Below the pieces are notes generated by a model that saw only the letters and a list, made by a program, of their open reading frames with translations, did not search any database and had not been told where the DNA came from. Below, piece after piece: positions 9,185-17,449 of a stretch of 64,000 nucleotides of DNA. The position numbers and the translations under genes were made by a program. The first letter of the stretch is position 1; each line of letters starts with the position of its first letter. Source of the stretch: Pontibacter lucknowensis (lineage in GTDB: Bacteria > Bacteroidota > Bacteroidia > Cytophagales > Hymenobacteraceae); assembly GCF_900156415.1 (NCBI RefSeq), contig NZ_FTNM01000001.1, positions 1,240,001 to 1,304,000 on the forward strand, given 5' to 3'.

Positions 9185-10501
9185 CTACACCGCGTCAGAC
9201 AAGCTGGTGAAGGTGAAGTCGCGGATCTTCATTGGCGGTACCAGGTTGCCGTTGATACGTTGCGGTCTTCCCAAAGCTTCCAGGTTGTTGAGCATGATGA
9301 TCGGGCTTTCATTGAAGCGGAAGTTCTTCACCGGATACTGGATCTTGCCGTTCTCGATGTAGAAGGTACCGTCACGGGTAAGGCCGGTGTAAAGCAGCGT
9401 CTGCGGGTCTACGGAGCGGATGTACCACAAGCGCGTCACCAGGATACCACGCTTCGTGCTCTTGATCATGTCTTCGAGCGTCTGGTTGCCGCCTTCCATC
9501 ACTACACCGCCCGGGTTCGGCACCGACTTGGCACCAGTTTTTTCAGCCCAGAAGCGGGAGTTGTACAGGTTCTTGATGACGCCTTTCTCAATCCAGGTTG
9601 TCTTCTCACGCGGACGACCATCGCCGGCAAACGGAGCAGATGGAATCTCCGGGTGCATTGGGTCTGAATACACCGTAATGCGCTCGTCTACCAGTTTCTC
9701 GCCCAGTTTAGTCTTGCCACCAGGCTTGCTCAGGAAGCTGCGGCCTTCTTCGGCGTTACGCTGATCCATGTTGCCGAACATGTTGCGCAACAGGTCAATA
9801 GAAGCAGCCGGCTCCAGAATAACGGTATATTTGCCTGGCTCCAAGGCCTTAGCATTGCGGGAATTCACGGCTTTGCTAGCTGCAATCTGTGAGGCGCTGG
9901 CCGTGTCGAGTTTGCTCACGTCGCTGAAGTCCTGCGTCACGTAACCGGAACCTGTGCCGTCTTCTGTACGCATGGTCACCGAGAAATCCACGACAGTAGA
10001 CGGGTGATAAGCAAACAGGCCTTTGGAGTTCAGTCGCGCCATAAAGCTGGTCGAGTGTTCCAGGAAGCCAGCGGCAGTCAAGCCTTTGTCGGCAGCGGCT
10101 TTGATGCTCTTGGCGGCTGCATCGGCACGGTAGGCCGGGTCTATTTTGGCGGTGGAGTCAAAGTGAGCTTTGGTCGTGATGTACTTTTGAGGGCCCAGCA
10201 TGGGCATGTACTCCGGGCTTTCCGGTGCAATGCGCGCGATCTCCTCGGCACGACGTATTACTTTCTCCAGAGAGGCATCGTCGAACTCGTTGATCGTTGC
10301 CACGCCGGATCGTTTTCCAAAGCGTGACTCTACCGACATGGCCACGTTCTCTTCGGCCCCACTTGTCGATACCTCGTTACGGGCATAGCGGATGTTGCCG
10401 CCATTGTAGCCGCTCAGCGTGACCTCACACTCGTCGGCTTTTGAGTAAGCCAGAGCCTTTTTCAGCAAAGCCTCTGCTTGTTCTCTTGTATATATTGCCA
10501 T
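9185..10501 (-). CDS. TldE/PmbA-like metalloprotease subunit
   Basis: 438 aa, the usual length for TldE/PmbA. It shares the TldD/PmbA fold (VTLSGYNGGNIRYARNEV near the N-terminus, VILEPAASIDLLRNMFG in the middle, a C-terminal LYTGLTRDGTFYIENGKI) but lacks the HExxxH zinc motif. It is therefore the non-catalytic partner expected to form a heterodimer with the TldD-like protein encoded just upstream. TldD/E complexes cleave unfolded peptides and mature some modified peptides. No signal peptide. Confidence 0.9.
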   Translation of the reverse strand: MAIYTREQAEALLKKALAYSKADECEVTLSGYNGGNIRYARNEVSTSGAEENVAMSVESRFGKRSGVATINEFDDASLEKVIRRAEEIARIAPESPEYMPMLGPQKYITTKAHFDSTAKIDPAYRADAAAKSIKAAADKGLTAAGFLEHSTSFMARLNSKGLFAYHPSTVVDFSVTMRTEDGTGSGYVTQDFSDVSKLDTASASQIAASKAVNSRNAKALEPGKYTVILEPAASIDLLRNMFGNMDQRNAEEGRSFLSKPGGKTKLGEKLVDERITVYSDPMHPEIPSAPFAGDGRPREKTTWIEKGVIKNLYNSRFWAEKTGAKSVPNPGGVVMEGGNQTLEDMIKSTKRGILVTRLWYIRSVDPQTLLYTGLTRDGTFYIENGKIQYPVKNFRFNESPIIMLNNLEALGRPQRINGNLVPPMKIRDFTFTSLSDAV

Positions 10502-10510
10502 TTTAATCTT

Positions 10511-10640
10511 AGTTAAGAGTTATGAGTTAGAGTTAAAAGTTAAAAAGCAGAAGCAGGTATAAATCAGCTCTACCGATCATCTAGGCTTATCCAGGCTAAG
10601 AGTCCAAAATAGGAACTCTTAACTTTTAACTCTTTACTGA
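10511..10640. repeat. AGTTAAAAGTTAA-type intergenic words, inverted pair
   Basis: The spacer between the tldD- and tldE-like genes starts with GAGTT/AGTTAAAAGTTAA words (about 10512-10545) and ends with their complement (about 10612-10633), so the two sides can pair. The same kind of low-complexity word array recurs in other spacers of this window. Confidence 0.55.
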
Positions 10641-10641
10641 T

Positions 10642-12288
10642 TTAGATTTTACGAGCTGTATTGATCACATTCACGCCGTTGAAGCGAGTGTGGGCTGAGC
10701 CGTGCGATACAGCGCTTACCTGGCTTGGCTGGCCTTTGCCGTCGAAGAACGAACCGAACAGGCGGTAGTCGCTCTCGTCGCAAGAACCCGCGCAAGAGTT
10801 CCAGAACTCTTGCGTGTTGCTCTGGTAAGCCACGTCCTCCAGCATGCCCACAATCTTGCCCTTACTGATCTCGTAGAACGCCGTACCACCAAACTGGAAG
10901 TTATAGCGCTGCTGGTCAATGGAGTAAGAGCCACGTCCGGCAATGTAGATGCCTTTGTCAACGCCGCTGATTAGCTGGTCCACGTTCATCTTCTGCTTAC
11001 CTGGTGCCAGCGACACGTTTGGCATACGCTGGAACTGTACAGAGCTCCAGTTATCGGCATAGCAGCAGCCATGCGACTCCGGCTCGTTGATGATGTGCGC
11101 CTGGTCACGGATAGCCTGGTAGTTCACCAGTATGCCGTCTTTGATCAAGTCCCACTGCTTAGTTTTCACGCCTTCGTCATCCCAGCCTACGAGGCCAAGT
11201 GAGCCCTTCTGGGTCTTGTCAGCGAAGATGTGCACCTTATCGGAACCGTATTTGAAGTTCTTGGATTTCCACTTGTCGAGTGTGGCGAAAGAAGTGCCGG
11301 CGTAGTTGGCTTCGTAGCCGAGCACGCGGTCAAGCTCCAGCGGGTGACCCACTGACTCGTGAATAGTCAGGCCCAGGTGGTTCGGATCCAGTATGAGGTC
11401 GTACTTGCCTGCTGCCACAGACTTAGCCGTCAGTTTCTCTTTGGCTTGCTTGGCGGCCAGGGCGGCGTCTTCGAGCATGTCGTAAGCGTAGCGATAGCCC
11501 ACCAGGCCAGTTCCTTCCGGCCCTTTTATCTTTTCGCCCGCTTTCGGTACCATGTACTCCCAGCCCATACCCATTGGCGCACTCAGGGCCTCACGGGTTC
11601 TGAACTTGCCAGAGGCTTTGTCCACGGCTGTCACCGTAAAGTTTGGCCAGATACGATGGATGTCCTGGTCGATGTAAGAGCCTTCGGTAGAGGCAAAATA
11701 CTTCTGCTCGTTTACTTGGAAAAGGGCAGAATTCACGAAGCTGGCGCCGTTCTCCATGGCCTTGGCATTGGCAGCCAACAGCAGGTCTGCTTTCTCACTT
11801 ACAGGCACTTCAAAAGCGTTCTTTTCGATCGGGGTTTTCCAGCTCACCTCGCCGTAGCTCTTCACAGGAGCCAGCCTCACCGGCTCTTTCTGCAGCTTCG
11901 AGTTGGCTTTGGCAATGGCTACCGCCTCTTGGGCTGCTTTGGCTATACCTTTGTCGGTTACATCGGAGGTAGCAGAGAAGCCCCAGGTACCGTTGGCCAG
12001 TACCCGTACACCTACACCGTAAGACTCAGCGTTCACGATGTTCTGTACCTGTTGCTCGCGGGTGAAAACATACTGTTGCAAGTAACGGCCTATGCGCACG
12101 TCGGCATAGGAAGCGCCGCTTGACTTGGCTGCGTTCAGGGCTACATCAGCCAGACGCTTCTTTAAGGCTGGATCTACCTGTTCCAGCGCTCTCTCGGGTG
12201 AGATGATATCGCCGAACACAGGTATAGAGGGCATCATAAGCCCACCAAACCCGAGCGCCGATAGCTCGATAAAATGACGTCTTTTCAA
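10642..12288 (-). CDS. TldD-like zinc metalloprotease with Tat-like leader
   Basis: 548 aa, about 65 longer than E. coli TldD. The zinc motif is HESVGHPLELD (His310, Glu311, His315). The N-terminus, MKRRHFIELSALGFGGLMMP, has paired arginines followed by a hydrophobic stretch, like a twin-arginine signal, so it may be exported, unlike its partner. Two cysteines near residue 500 (NSCAGSCDESD) belong to a family-typical C-terminal loop. The tldE-like gene follows 141 bases downstream on the same strand across a repeat-rich spacer. Together they probably form a heteromeric protease. Confidence 0.9.
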   Translation of the reverse strand: MKRRHFIELSALGFGGLMMPSIPVFGDIISPERALEQVDPALKKRLADVALNAAKSSGASYADVRIGRYLQQYVFTREQQVQNIVNAESYGVGVRVLANGTWGFSATSDVTDKGIAKAAQEAVAIAKANSKLQKEPVRLAPVKSYGEVSWKTPIEKNAFEVPVSEKADLLLAANAKAMENGASFVNSALFQVNEQKYFASTEGSYIDQDIHRIWPNFTVTAVDKASGKFRTREALSAPMGMGWEYMVPKAGEKIKGPEGTGLVGYRYAYDMLEDAALAAKQAKEKLTAKSVAAGKYDLILDPNHLGLTIHESVGHPLELDRVLGYEANYAGTSFATLDKWKSKNFKYGSDKVHIFADKTQKGSLGLVGWDDEGVKTKQWDLIKDGILVNYQAIRDQAHIINEPESHGCCYADNWSSVQFQRMPNVSLAPGKQKMNVDQLISGVDKGIYIAGRGSYSIDQQRYNFQFGGTAFYEISKGKIVGMLEDVAYQSNTQEFWNSCAGSCDESDYRLFGSFFDGKGQPSQVSAVSHGSAHTRFNGVNVINTARKI

Positions 12289-12620
12289 GTTCTTTTAAGG
12301 TTAAGGTTTAGAGAAGTTTAGTTTTAGGTAACTAAGTTTAGGCATTTACATGCTTAAATCAAAGTGCTGACACGAGTTATAAGCCTGAGAGGGCATTTTA
12401 ATCGATCAAGCAGGTGTATATCTCTATGAAAGCTTTGCCAGGTACTTAGAAGGGGATAAGTAGAGAAGGTTTAATCGCGCTACGCTTCGCATAGTCGGCC
12501 GATAAGGGATTAGCTAAGTATAGCAACCAAATATGTAATGTTTCCAGGCCTGAGTCGTCTTTGTAATTGGAGGGGCAGCCGCAGTTTCTGTGCCTTGCGT
12601 TTATACCTGCCTTTGTTACT
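12289..12620. other. Intergenic region between divergent tldD-like and S41/TPR genes
   Basis: About 330 bases without a gene. The tldD-proximal end holds GGTTTAG/AGTTTAG word repeats (12297-12345). The far end holds the ECF-type promoter candidate at 12534-12569. A TTG-initiated extension of the downstream ORF to 12567 is possible but would begin inside that promoter element. Confidence 0.6.
12534..12569 (+). promoter_or_regulatory. ECF-sigma-type promoter candidate, S41/TPR gene
   Basis: TGTAATGTTTC (12534-12544), nine variable bases, then GTCGTCTTTGTAATTG (12554-12569). The TGTAAT to CGTC distance is 16 bases. The same sequence with identical spacing lies before the ECF sigma gene at 14384-14419. 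The layout fits an ECF -35 (TGTAA)/-10 (CGTC) pair; transcription would start near 12566, leaving about 55 bases of leader before the ATG at 12621. Confidence 0.65.
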
Positions 12621-14306
12621 ATGAATAATCGATTCTTAACCTGCTGCAGCCTTCTGTTGATGTTGCTCGGCCATAGCTTGGTTCAGGCCCAACCCGATGT
12701 GCTGAGCGTAGCCCAATGGCAACAGGATATCAGGGCTCTGGCTGAGCAAATGCCCAAAATGCACCGATCTCCTTATAATAAGGTGTCGCAGCAAGAGTTC
12801 GACAGTGCTGTTGCAGTACTGCACGCTCAGGTGCCCAAGTTGCGGGATCATGAAATAGTAGTGGGCCTCACGCGCCTGGTTGCCATGATCGGCGATGGCC
12901 ATACCCGCCTGACGCTGCCGCAGGATATGGCAGTGGCCTACAGTCGGGCGCACTCTGCTACACCTCCGCCCGCTGACTCCAGTTTGTTTCTGAACCACCT
13001 GCCTGTGAAGCTTGCTCTGTTTGATGATGGTTTGTTCATCCGGGAAACAACGCCTGAACTGATGGACCTGATTGGTGCCGAGGTACTGCAGATCGGAAGT
13101 ACTGCAGCAAATGAAGCTCTGGAAAAAGTAAGACCCGTAGTGCACTATGATAACGAGATGGGTTTTAAGCAGCTGGCGCCCACCTTTCTTGTAGTGCCTG
13201 AATTTCTGGCTACGCTAGGTATAGCCGATGATGTGCAAGAGATAGTGCTTAAGGTAAAAACACGCGATGGAAAAACGGCAGCGGTAGCGCTTTCTCCAAT
13301 CCCGCAGTTTAAACAGGTATACTTTGTAGGGGCGAATGAGGCGCTAGGTATAGCAGCACCTATGAGCCAATGGAATAGAAAGGAAAAGTTCTGGCTCCAC
13401 ATGCTGGAGAAGGAGAAGACGCTGTATGTGCAGCTGAATGAAAGCAATGACAAGGACGATGAGTCGCTAGCCGCTTTTGTTGCGAAGATAGAGCGCATCG
13501 TCACCGGATTTCCAGTAGAGAAATTGATACTTGGCCTAAGGTATAACCCTGGCGGAAATAATCATCTCAATCGTTCCCTGGTACTAGCTCTGGCACGGTC
13601 GGAGCAAATTAACCGGTTTGGAAGACTCTATACCTTGATCGGACGGGAAACTTTTTCAGCGGCGCAGATGCTGGCCAATGACCTGGAATACTACACCAAT
13701 ACCCTGTTTGTGGGCGAGCCCTCGGGCTCGTCACCCAGCGCCTACGGTGATTCCAGAAAAATGCAGCTACCGAACAGTAAACTGACCATACGTGTGTCCA
13801 CCATTTACTGGCGCGACTGGGACGTGGACGAAAAGCGACCCTGGACAGCACCCGATATACCTGTTGGTTATACCTCTACAGATTACCTACAGGGCAGAGA
13901 CCCTGTGCTGGAGGCCGTACTAGCCATGCCAACAACAGGCACCGTGGCTAGCACCATGCAGCAGGTATACGAGCGGGCAGGCTTCCGGTCGGCTACCTGG
14001 GTCTACTTCCGTGCCGTACAGGATGCCCGTGCCAATAGCGAAGAGATCACACAGGCAGAAGAGAAGTTCGGCGAATACTTATTACAGACTAAAAAATCAC
14101 CGGAGGCCATTGCCTGGTATAGCCATATCAGTAGCCGGCACAAAGAAGAAGCCTGGCCGTTGGTTGGGTTGGCAAAGGCGCACCTGCTGAGTGACGAACG
14201 ACAGAAAGCTACCGACACATTGGAGAAGGCAATTCGGTTGCAGCCAGCTAATAAACAGGCAAAGGAATTGTTAACGACCATCAAAAAGAGATCATCTAAA
14301 GGGTGA
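12621..14306 (+). CDS. S41-like peptidase with C-terminal TPR-like helices, exported
   Basis: 561 aa from the ATG at 12621, chosen because a signal peptide (MNNRFLTCCSLLLMLLGHSL, ending VQAQP) starts exactly there; an upstream TTG at 12567 would precede the predicted transcription start. The S41-like core includes IGDGHTRLTLP, LGLRYNPGGNNHLNR and IGRETFSAAQMLANDLE, whose Ser is the probable nucleophile, followed by VGEPSGSSPSAYGD. The last 80 residues are helical and repeat-like (WPLVGLAKAHLLSDERQKAT), resembling a TPR pair. Its promoter-like sequence matches that of the ECF sigma gene next door, so it is probably part of that regulon. Confidence 0.82.
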   Translation: MNNRFLTCCSLLLMLLGHSLVQAQPDVLSVAQWQQDIRALAEQMPKMHRSPYNKVSQQEFDSAVAVLHAQVPKLRDHEIVVGLTRLVAMIGDGHTRLTLPQDMAVAYSRAHSATPPPADSSLFLNHLPVKLALFDDGLFIRETTPELMDLIGAEVLQIGSTAANEALEKVRPVVHYDNEMGFKQLAPTFLVVPEFLATLGIADDVQEIVLKVKTRDGKTAAVALSPIPQFKQVYFVGANEALGIAAPMSQWNRKEKFWLHMLEKEKTLYVQLNESNDKDDESLAAFVAKIERIVTGFPVEKLILGLRYNPGGNNHLNRSLVLALARSEQINRFGRLYTLIGRETFSAAQMLANDLEYYTNTLFVGEPSGSSPSAYGDSRKMQLPNSKLTIRVSTIYWRDWDVDEKRPWTAPDIPVGYTSTDYLQGRDPVLEAVLAMPTTGTVASTMQQVYERAGFRSATWVYFRAVQDARANSEEITQAEEKFGEYLLQTKKSPEAIAWYSHISSRHKEEAWPLVGLAKAHLLSDERQKATDTLEKAIRLQPANKQAKELLTTIKKRSSKG

Positions 14307-14383
14307 AATATGCTGGGATACAAGCTGTTAAGAAGAAATTGCTAGCTGCTATACCTTGAACACATAAAATTTTGATAATATGC

Positions 14384-14419
14384 TGTAATGTTTCTCACCC
14401 TAGGTCGTCTTTGTAATTG
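14384..14419 (+). promoter_or_regulatory. ECF-sigma-type promoter candidate, sigma operon
   Basis: TGTAATGTTTC (14384-14394), nine variable bases, then GTCGTCTTTGTAATTG (14404-14419), the same as at 12534. An autoregulated ECF operon is common. If CGTC at 14406-14409 is the -10, the transcript starts about five bases before the ATG at 14421 and is nearly leaderless. Confidence 0.65.
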
Positions 14420-14420
14420 A

Positions 14421-14933
14421 ATGGATCTGCAAGAGTTTAAAATAAAGGTACTTCCGGCGAAGCAAAAGCTCTACAGGCTGGCGCTGTTCATGCTTCATGA
14501 CAAAGATGAAGCGGAGGATATCCTGCAGGATGTATTCCTCAAACTCTGGACCCAGAAAGACAAGCTGCACGCCTACGACAGCATCGAGGCATTGGGCATG
14601 CGCATCACCAAAAACCTGTGCCTGGATAAGCTGAAAGCAGCCAAGCGAAAACAGATGGTCGACGTGACAGGTATAGATCTGAGCTCAGGAGATATGAACC
14701 CCTACCAGCACTCGGAGTTGACAGACAGCATGGGCAATGTGCAGAAGCTGCTCGCAGCACTGCCTGAGCAGCAGAAACTGGTGCTGCACCTGCGAGATGT
14801 GGAAGGCTACACTTTTGAAGAAATAGAGCAGATCACAAGCCTGACCGTGAACAACCTGCGGGTAATCCTGTCAAGGGCCCGCAAAAGCGTACGGGATGGC
14901 TTTCTAAAACTAGAGAATTATGAAGTTGGATAA
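14421..14933 (+). CDS. ECF-family RNA polymerase sigma factor
   Basis: 170 aa. Region 2 is clear (LPAKQKLYRLALFMLHDKDEAEDILQDVFLKLW), with the DEAEDILQDVF segment used for core binding, and region 4 follows (LAALPEQQKLVLHLRDVEGYTFEEI plus the helix-turn-helix to SRARKSVRDGF). No extra C-terminal domain is present, so control is probably by the protein of the overlapping next gene. That gene starts 14 bases before this one ends. The promoter copy immediately upstream suggests autoregulation. Confidence 0.93.
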   Translation: MDLQEFKIKVLPAKQKLYRLALFMLHDKDEAEDILQDVFLKLWTQKDKLHAYDSIEALGMRITKNLCLDKLKAAKRKQMVDVTGIDLSSGDMNPYQHSELTDSMGNVQKLLAALPEQQKLVLHLRDVEGYTFEEIEQITSLTVNNLRVILSRARKSVRDGFLKLENYEVG

Positions 14934-15708
14934 CATAGAAGAACTGCTGCAGAAGTATTACGAAGGCGAAACGACAGTAGCCGAAGAAAAGGAGCTGCAA
15001 GCATTCTTTAACGAAACAGCAGAACTGCCTGAGCACCTGAAGGCCCACGCTGCCCCATTTCAGTACTACGCCAAACAGCAGCAGCAACAATCCATCAGGG
15101 CACTGTCTGATGACTGGTTGTTTGAAAAGATCGAGCAGGAGGAAGTGGAGCAACAGGAGCCAGAAGGGAAGCAGGTGTTCTTCCCGATCTTGCAGGAATA
15201 TGCCACTTACTGGCGTGTAGCCGCTGGCATCATCTTCATCCTGGGTGCCTTCTGGCTAGGCCGGAACTATAACCAAGGTATAGCCCCAGAACAGCGAGCC
15301 GAGCTGGCCGCCCTGCGGGAGGAAGTGGAGGAAATGAAGCTGGCCATGACCACAGGAGCCTCTGCCAGTGAGCGCATACAGTTAGTCAGCCAGGAATTCG
15401 ACACCGAGCAGCCCGACGAGATCATACAAGTGCTGATCACGACCATGAACCAGGACCCGAACGTGAATGTGCGGGTAGCTGCCTCAGAAGCGCTTTATAA
15501 GTTCAGCCACAAGAAAATAGTACGCCAGGCCTTGGTTGAGTCGCTGAAACTGCAAACTGACCCTATCATGCAGCTTACGCTGATTGACATGCTCGTCAGC
15601 ATAAAAGAGAAAGAGGCAGTTGGCGAGCTGGAGGAAATGGCAAACCGGAAAGACCTGCTTCCTATCGTGAAAAGCAAGGCAGCAGAAGGGCTGGGCATAC
15701 TGATATAA
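14920..15708 (+). CDS. Membrane anti-sigma candidate with HEAT repeats
   Basis: 262 aa. The N-terminal about 95 residues are acidic and helical, like short cytoplasmic anti-sigma domains; one membrane segment lies at about 99-114 (RVAAGIIFILGAFWLG). After a helical linker, the C-terminal 110 residues form HEAT-like repeats (VNVRVAASEALYKFS, PIMQLTLIDMLVSIKEKEAVGELEEMA). I see no zinc-binding HxxxCxxC motif, so this is not a classical ZAS anti-sigma factor. The 14-base overlap with the sigma gene supports a regulatory role. A HEAT-repeat sensor placed outside the inner membrane is the inferred architecture. Confidence 0.75.
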   Translation: MKLDNIEELLQKYYEGETTVAEEKELQAFFNETAELPEHLKAHAAPFQYYAKQQQQQSIRALSDDWLFEKIEQEEVEQQEPEGKQVFFPILQEYATYWRVAAGIIFILGAFWLGRNYNQGIAPEQRAELAALREEVEEMKLAMTTGASASERIQLVSQEFDTEQPDEIIQVLITTMNQDPNVNVRVAASEALYKFSHKKIVRQALVESLKLQTDPIMQLTLIDMLVSIKEKEAVGELEEMANRKDLLPIVKSKAAEGLGILI

Positions 15709-15758
15709 CAGAACTCAATACAAAAAATTTTACTTACCACTAGAGCGATTAGAGCCAT

Positions 15759-16616
15759 ATGAAAAGATTAACACTAGTAGCAGTTGCCTATCTTCTGCTC
15801 TCCGCAGCGCCAGCAAGTGCGCATGAACGAAATGAAGCCCATACCACAACAGTGGCCGGGACTGTAGACCCGGAAGAGACCTTGCAGGATAAACCACTTG
15901 TTTATAAAAGCAAGCTGGGTAACGGCAAAGGCAACAAGGTGGTCATTATGATGCACAACAGCGATGTAAAGGTCATTGGGCATAACTCAGACGAGGTGGT
16001 AATAGAGGCTGCTAGCCACCAGGCTCCTCCTGCCCGTGCTGCCGGACTGAAACCATTGTACAATCAGGCCGAGGATAATACAGGAATGGGGTTGTCTGTG
16101 GCAAAAGAAGGAAACACGCTGACTGTAACGAAAGCATCCAGGCAGGATGGCAAGTATACCATTCGGGTGCCTAAGAATGCATCTGTCATGTACGAAGAGA
16201 CAAACTGGATGGGCGGTGACCTAAGCATTGCCGACATGCAGGGTGAGATCGAGCTTAAGTTAAATAATGGGAATGCTACTCTCTCCAATATCACGGGGCC
16301 GGTTGTGGCAAACGCTACCAGCAGTGACATGGTGATCAAGTTCTCGAGCCTGAACCAGTCCAAACCGAGCGCCATTTCGACTGTGGCAGGCACCGTTGAC
16401 ATCCACCTGCCGGCGAGCACTAAAGCTAACTTTAAGCTGAAGACCATCCAGGGCGAGATCTACTCAGACTTCGATATGAACATTGCCCGTGACTCCAAGA
16501 GCAATCTGCCGCGTGTAACAGGCGGCAATAACATTGACGGTAAAACGAATGGTGGTGGCGTCGAGATGAACCTGTATACCATCAGTGGCGACATGTATAT
16601 CCGCAAAAGCAAGTAA
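15759..16616 (+). CDS. Exported DUF4097-like beta-repeat protein
   Basis: 285 aa with a signal peptide ending SAAPASAHE. The mature part is made of short beta repeats with Gly/Asn turns (LSIADMQGEIELKLNNGNATLSNITGPVVANA, LKTIQGEIYSDFDMNIA), the pattern of DUF4097/GIN-type adhesin-like domains that form a right-handed beta solenoid. It follows the sigma/anti-sigma pair by 50 bases and precedes a similar protein by 26 bases, so the four genes are one operon. Likely a surface or periplasmic structural protein produced under the ECF factor; substrate unknown. Confidence 0.78.
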   Translation: MKRLTLVAVAYLLLSAAPASAHERNEAHTTTVAGTVDPEETLQDKPLVYKSKLGNGKGNKVVIMMHNSDVKVIGHNSDEVVIEAASHQAPPARAAGLKPLYNQAEDNTGMGLSVAKEGNTLTVTKASRQDGKYTIRVPKNASVMYEETNWMGGDLSIADMQGEIELKLNNGNATLSNITGPVVANATSSDMVIKFSSLNQSKPSAISTVAGTVDIHLPASTKANFKLKTIQGEIYSDFDMNIARDSKSNLPRVTGGNNIDGKTNGGGVEMNLYTISGDMYIRKSK

Positions 16617-16642
16617 TTCATCAAACTTAACATTCTAAGACT

Positions 16643-17350
16643 ATGAAAAAGTCATTTATCCTTGCTCTACTATGGTTTGGTTTTACGACCACCGTTTGGG
16701 CCCAGAGCAAGACAGTGGAGCGAACCCTGGCCGTGCCCGCGAGTAATAAAGTAGAACTGAATCTGAAGTTTGGCGAAGACATCAAGATCAGTGCCTGGAA
16801 CAAGAAAGAGGCCTACATCAAAGTCACCTACGAGATAAACAGCGGCAAGCTGAACGAAGCGCTGCAGTTGGGTTTTGAGAGCGACAACACCAGCGCCCGC
16901 GTAAATGTGGACCTGGACAAGGAGCTGACGAAAAATGGACAGGCAGGGGATTGCCCGGACAATAACTACAGCCAATACAATGTCAGTAAGAACGGCAACC
17001 GCAACTTTGTCTGTGCGAAGATCAATTACGAAGTCTTTCTGCCCGCTAATGCAGACCTGACTGTAGAAACCATTAATGGCAACATCGAGATAAGAGGCCT
17101 GACAGGTCCGGTAAACGCCAAATCCATCAGTGGGTTTGTAGATATGAACTGGGCTCCGAACAAGGGCGCTGCGGTGGCTCTGAAAACCATCACAGGGGAG
17201 GTTTACTCCAATCTGGCCATTGACCTGGGCGGTAGTAAACAAAAAGCGCCTATGGTAGGATACGAACTGAAAGGCAACGTCAGCGGTGGTGGATCTCCAA
17301 TTAAGTTAGAAAGCATCAGCAACGATATCTACCTCCGTAAAAAGGATTAG
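16643..17350 (+). CDS. Second exported DUF4097-like beta-repeat protein
   Basis: 235 aa, with a signal peptide ending TTVWAQSK. It is paralogous in plan to the preceding gene: the segment TVETINGNIEIRGLTGPVNAKSISGFVDM and the C-terminal LKTITGEVYSNLAIDL correspond to that gene's solenoid rungs, and both end with a -LRK/-IRK Asp/Ser tail. It is the last gene of the ECF operon; a strong bidirectional terminator follows at 17385. An AGGTATAGC word starts at 17349, overlapping the stop codon. Confidence 0.78.
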   Translation: MKKSFILALLWFGFTTTVWAQSKTVERTLAVPASNKVELNLKFGEDIKISAWNKKEAYIKVTYEINSGKLNEALQLGFESDNTSARVNVDLDKELTKNGQAGDCPDNNYSQYNVSKNGNRNFVCAKINYEVFLPANADLTVETINGNIEIRGLTGPVNAKSISGFVDMNWAPNKGAAVALKTITGEVYSNLAIDLGGSKQKAPMVGYELKGNVSGGGSPIKLESISNDIYLRKKD

Positions 17351-17384
17351 GTATAGCTGTCATCCTTAATCAACACGGAGTACA

Positions 17385-17430
17385 TAAACAAAAAGCGGAA
17401 GGCCTCTACAGGCCTTCCGCTTTTTGTTTA
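17385..17430. terminator. Bidirectional terminator, 21-bp perfect stem
   Basis: Perfect inverted repeat 17385-17405 / 17410-17430 with loop CTAC and A/T tracts on both outer sides. It serves the ECF operon (plus) and the convergent rlpA gene (minus). Confidence 0.92.
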
Positions 17431-17449
17431 TCAGTAATCTTTTAGTCGT

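Noticed and set aside
5686..14306. The two S41 proteases as recent duplicates
   Set aside because: They differ in length, N-terminal domains and catalytic flanks, so they are distant family members only.
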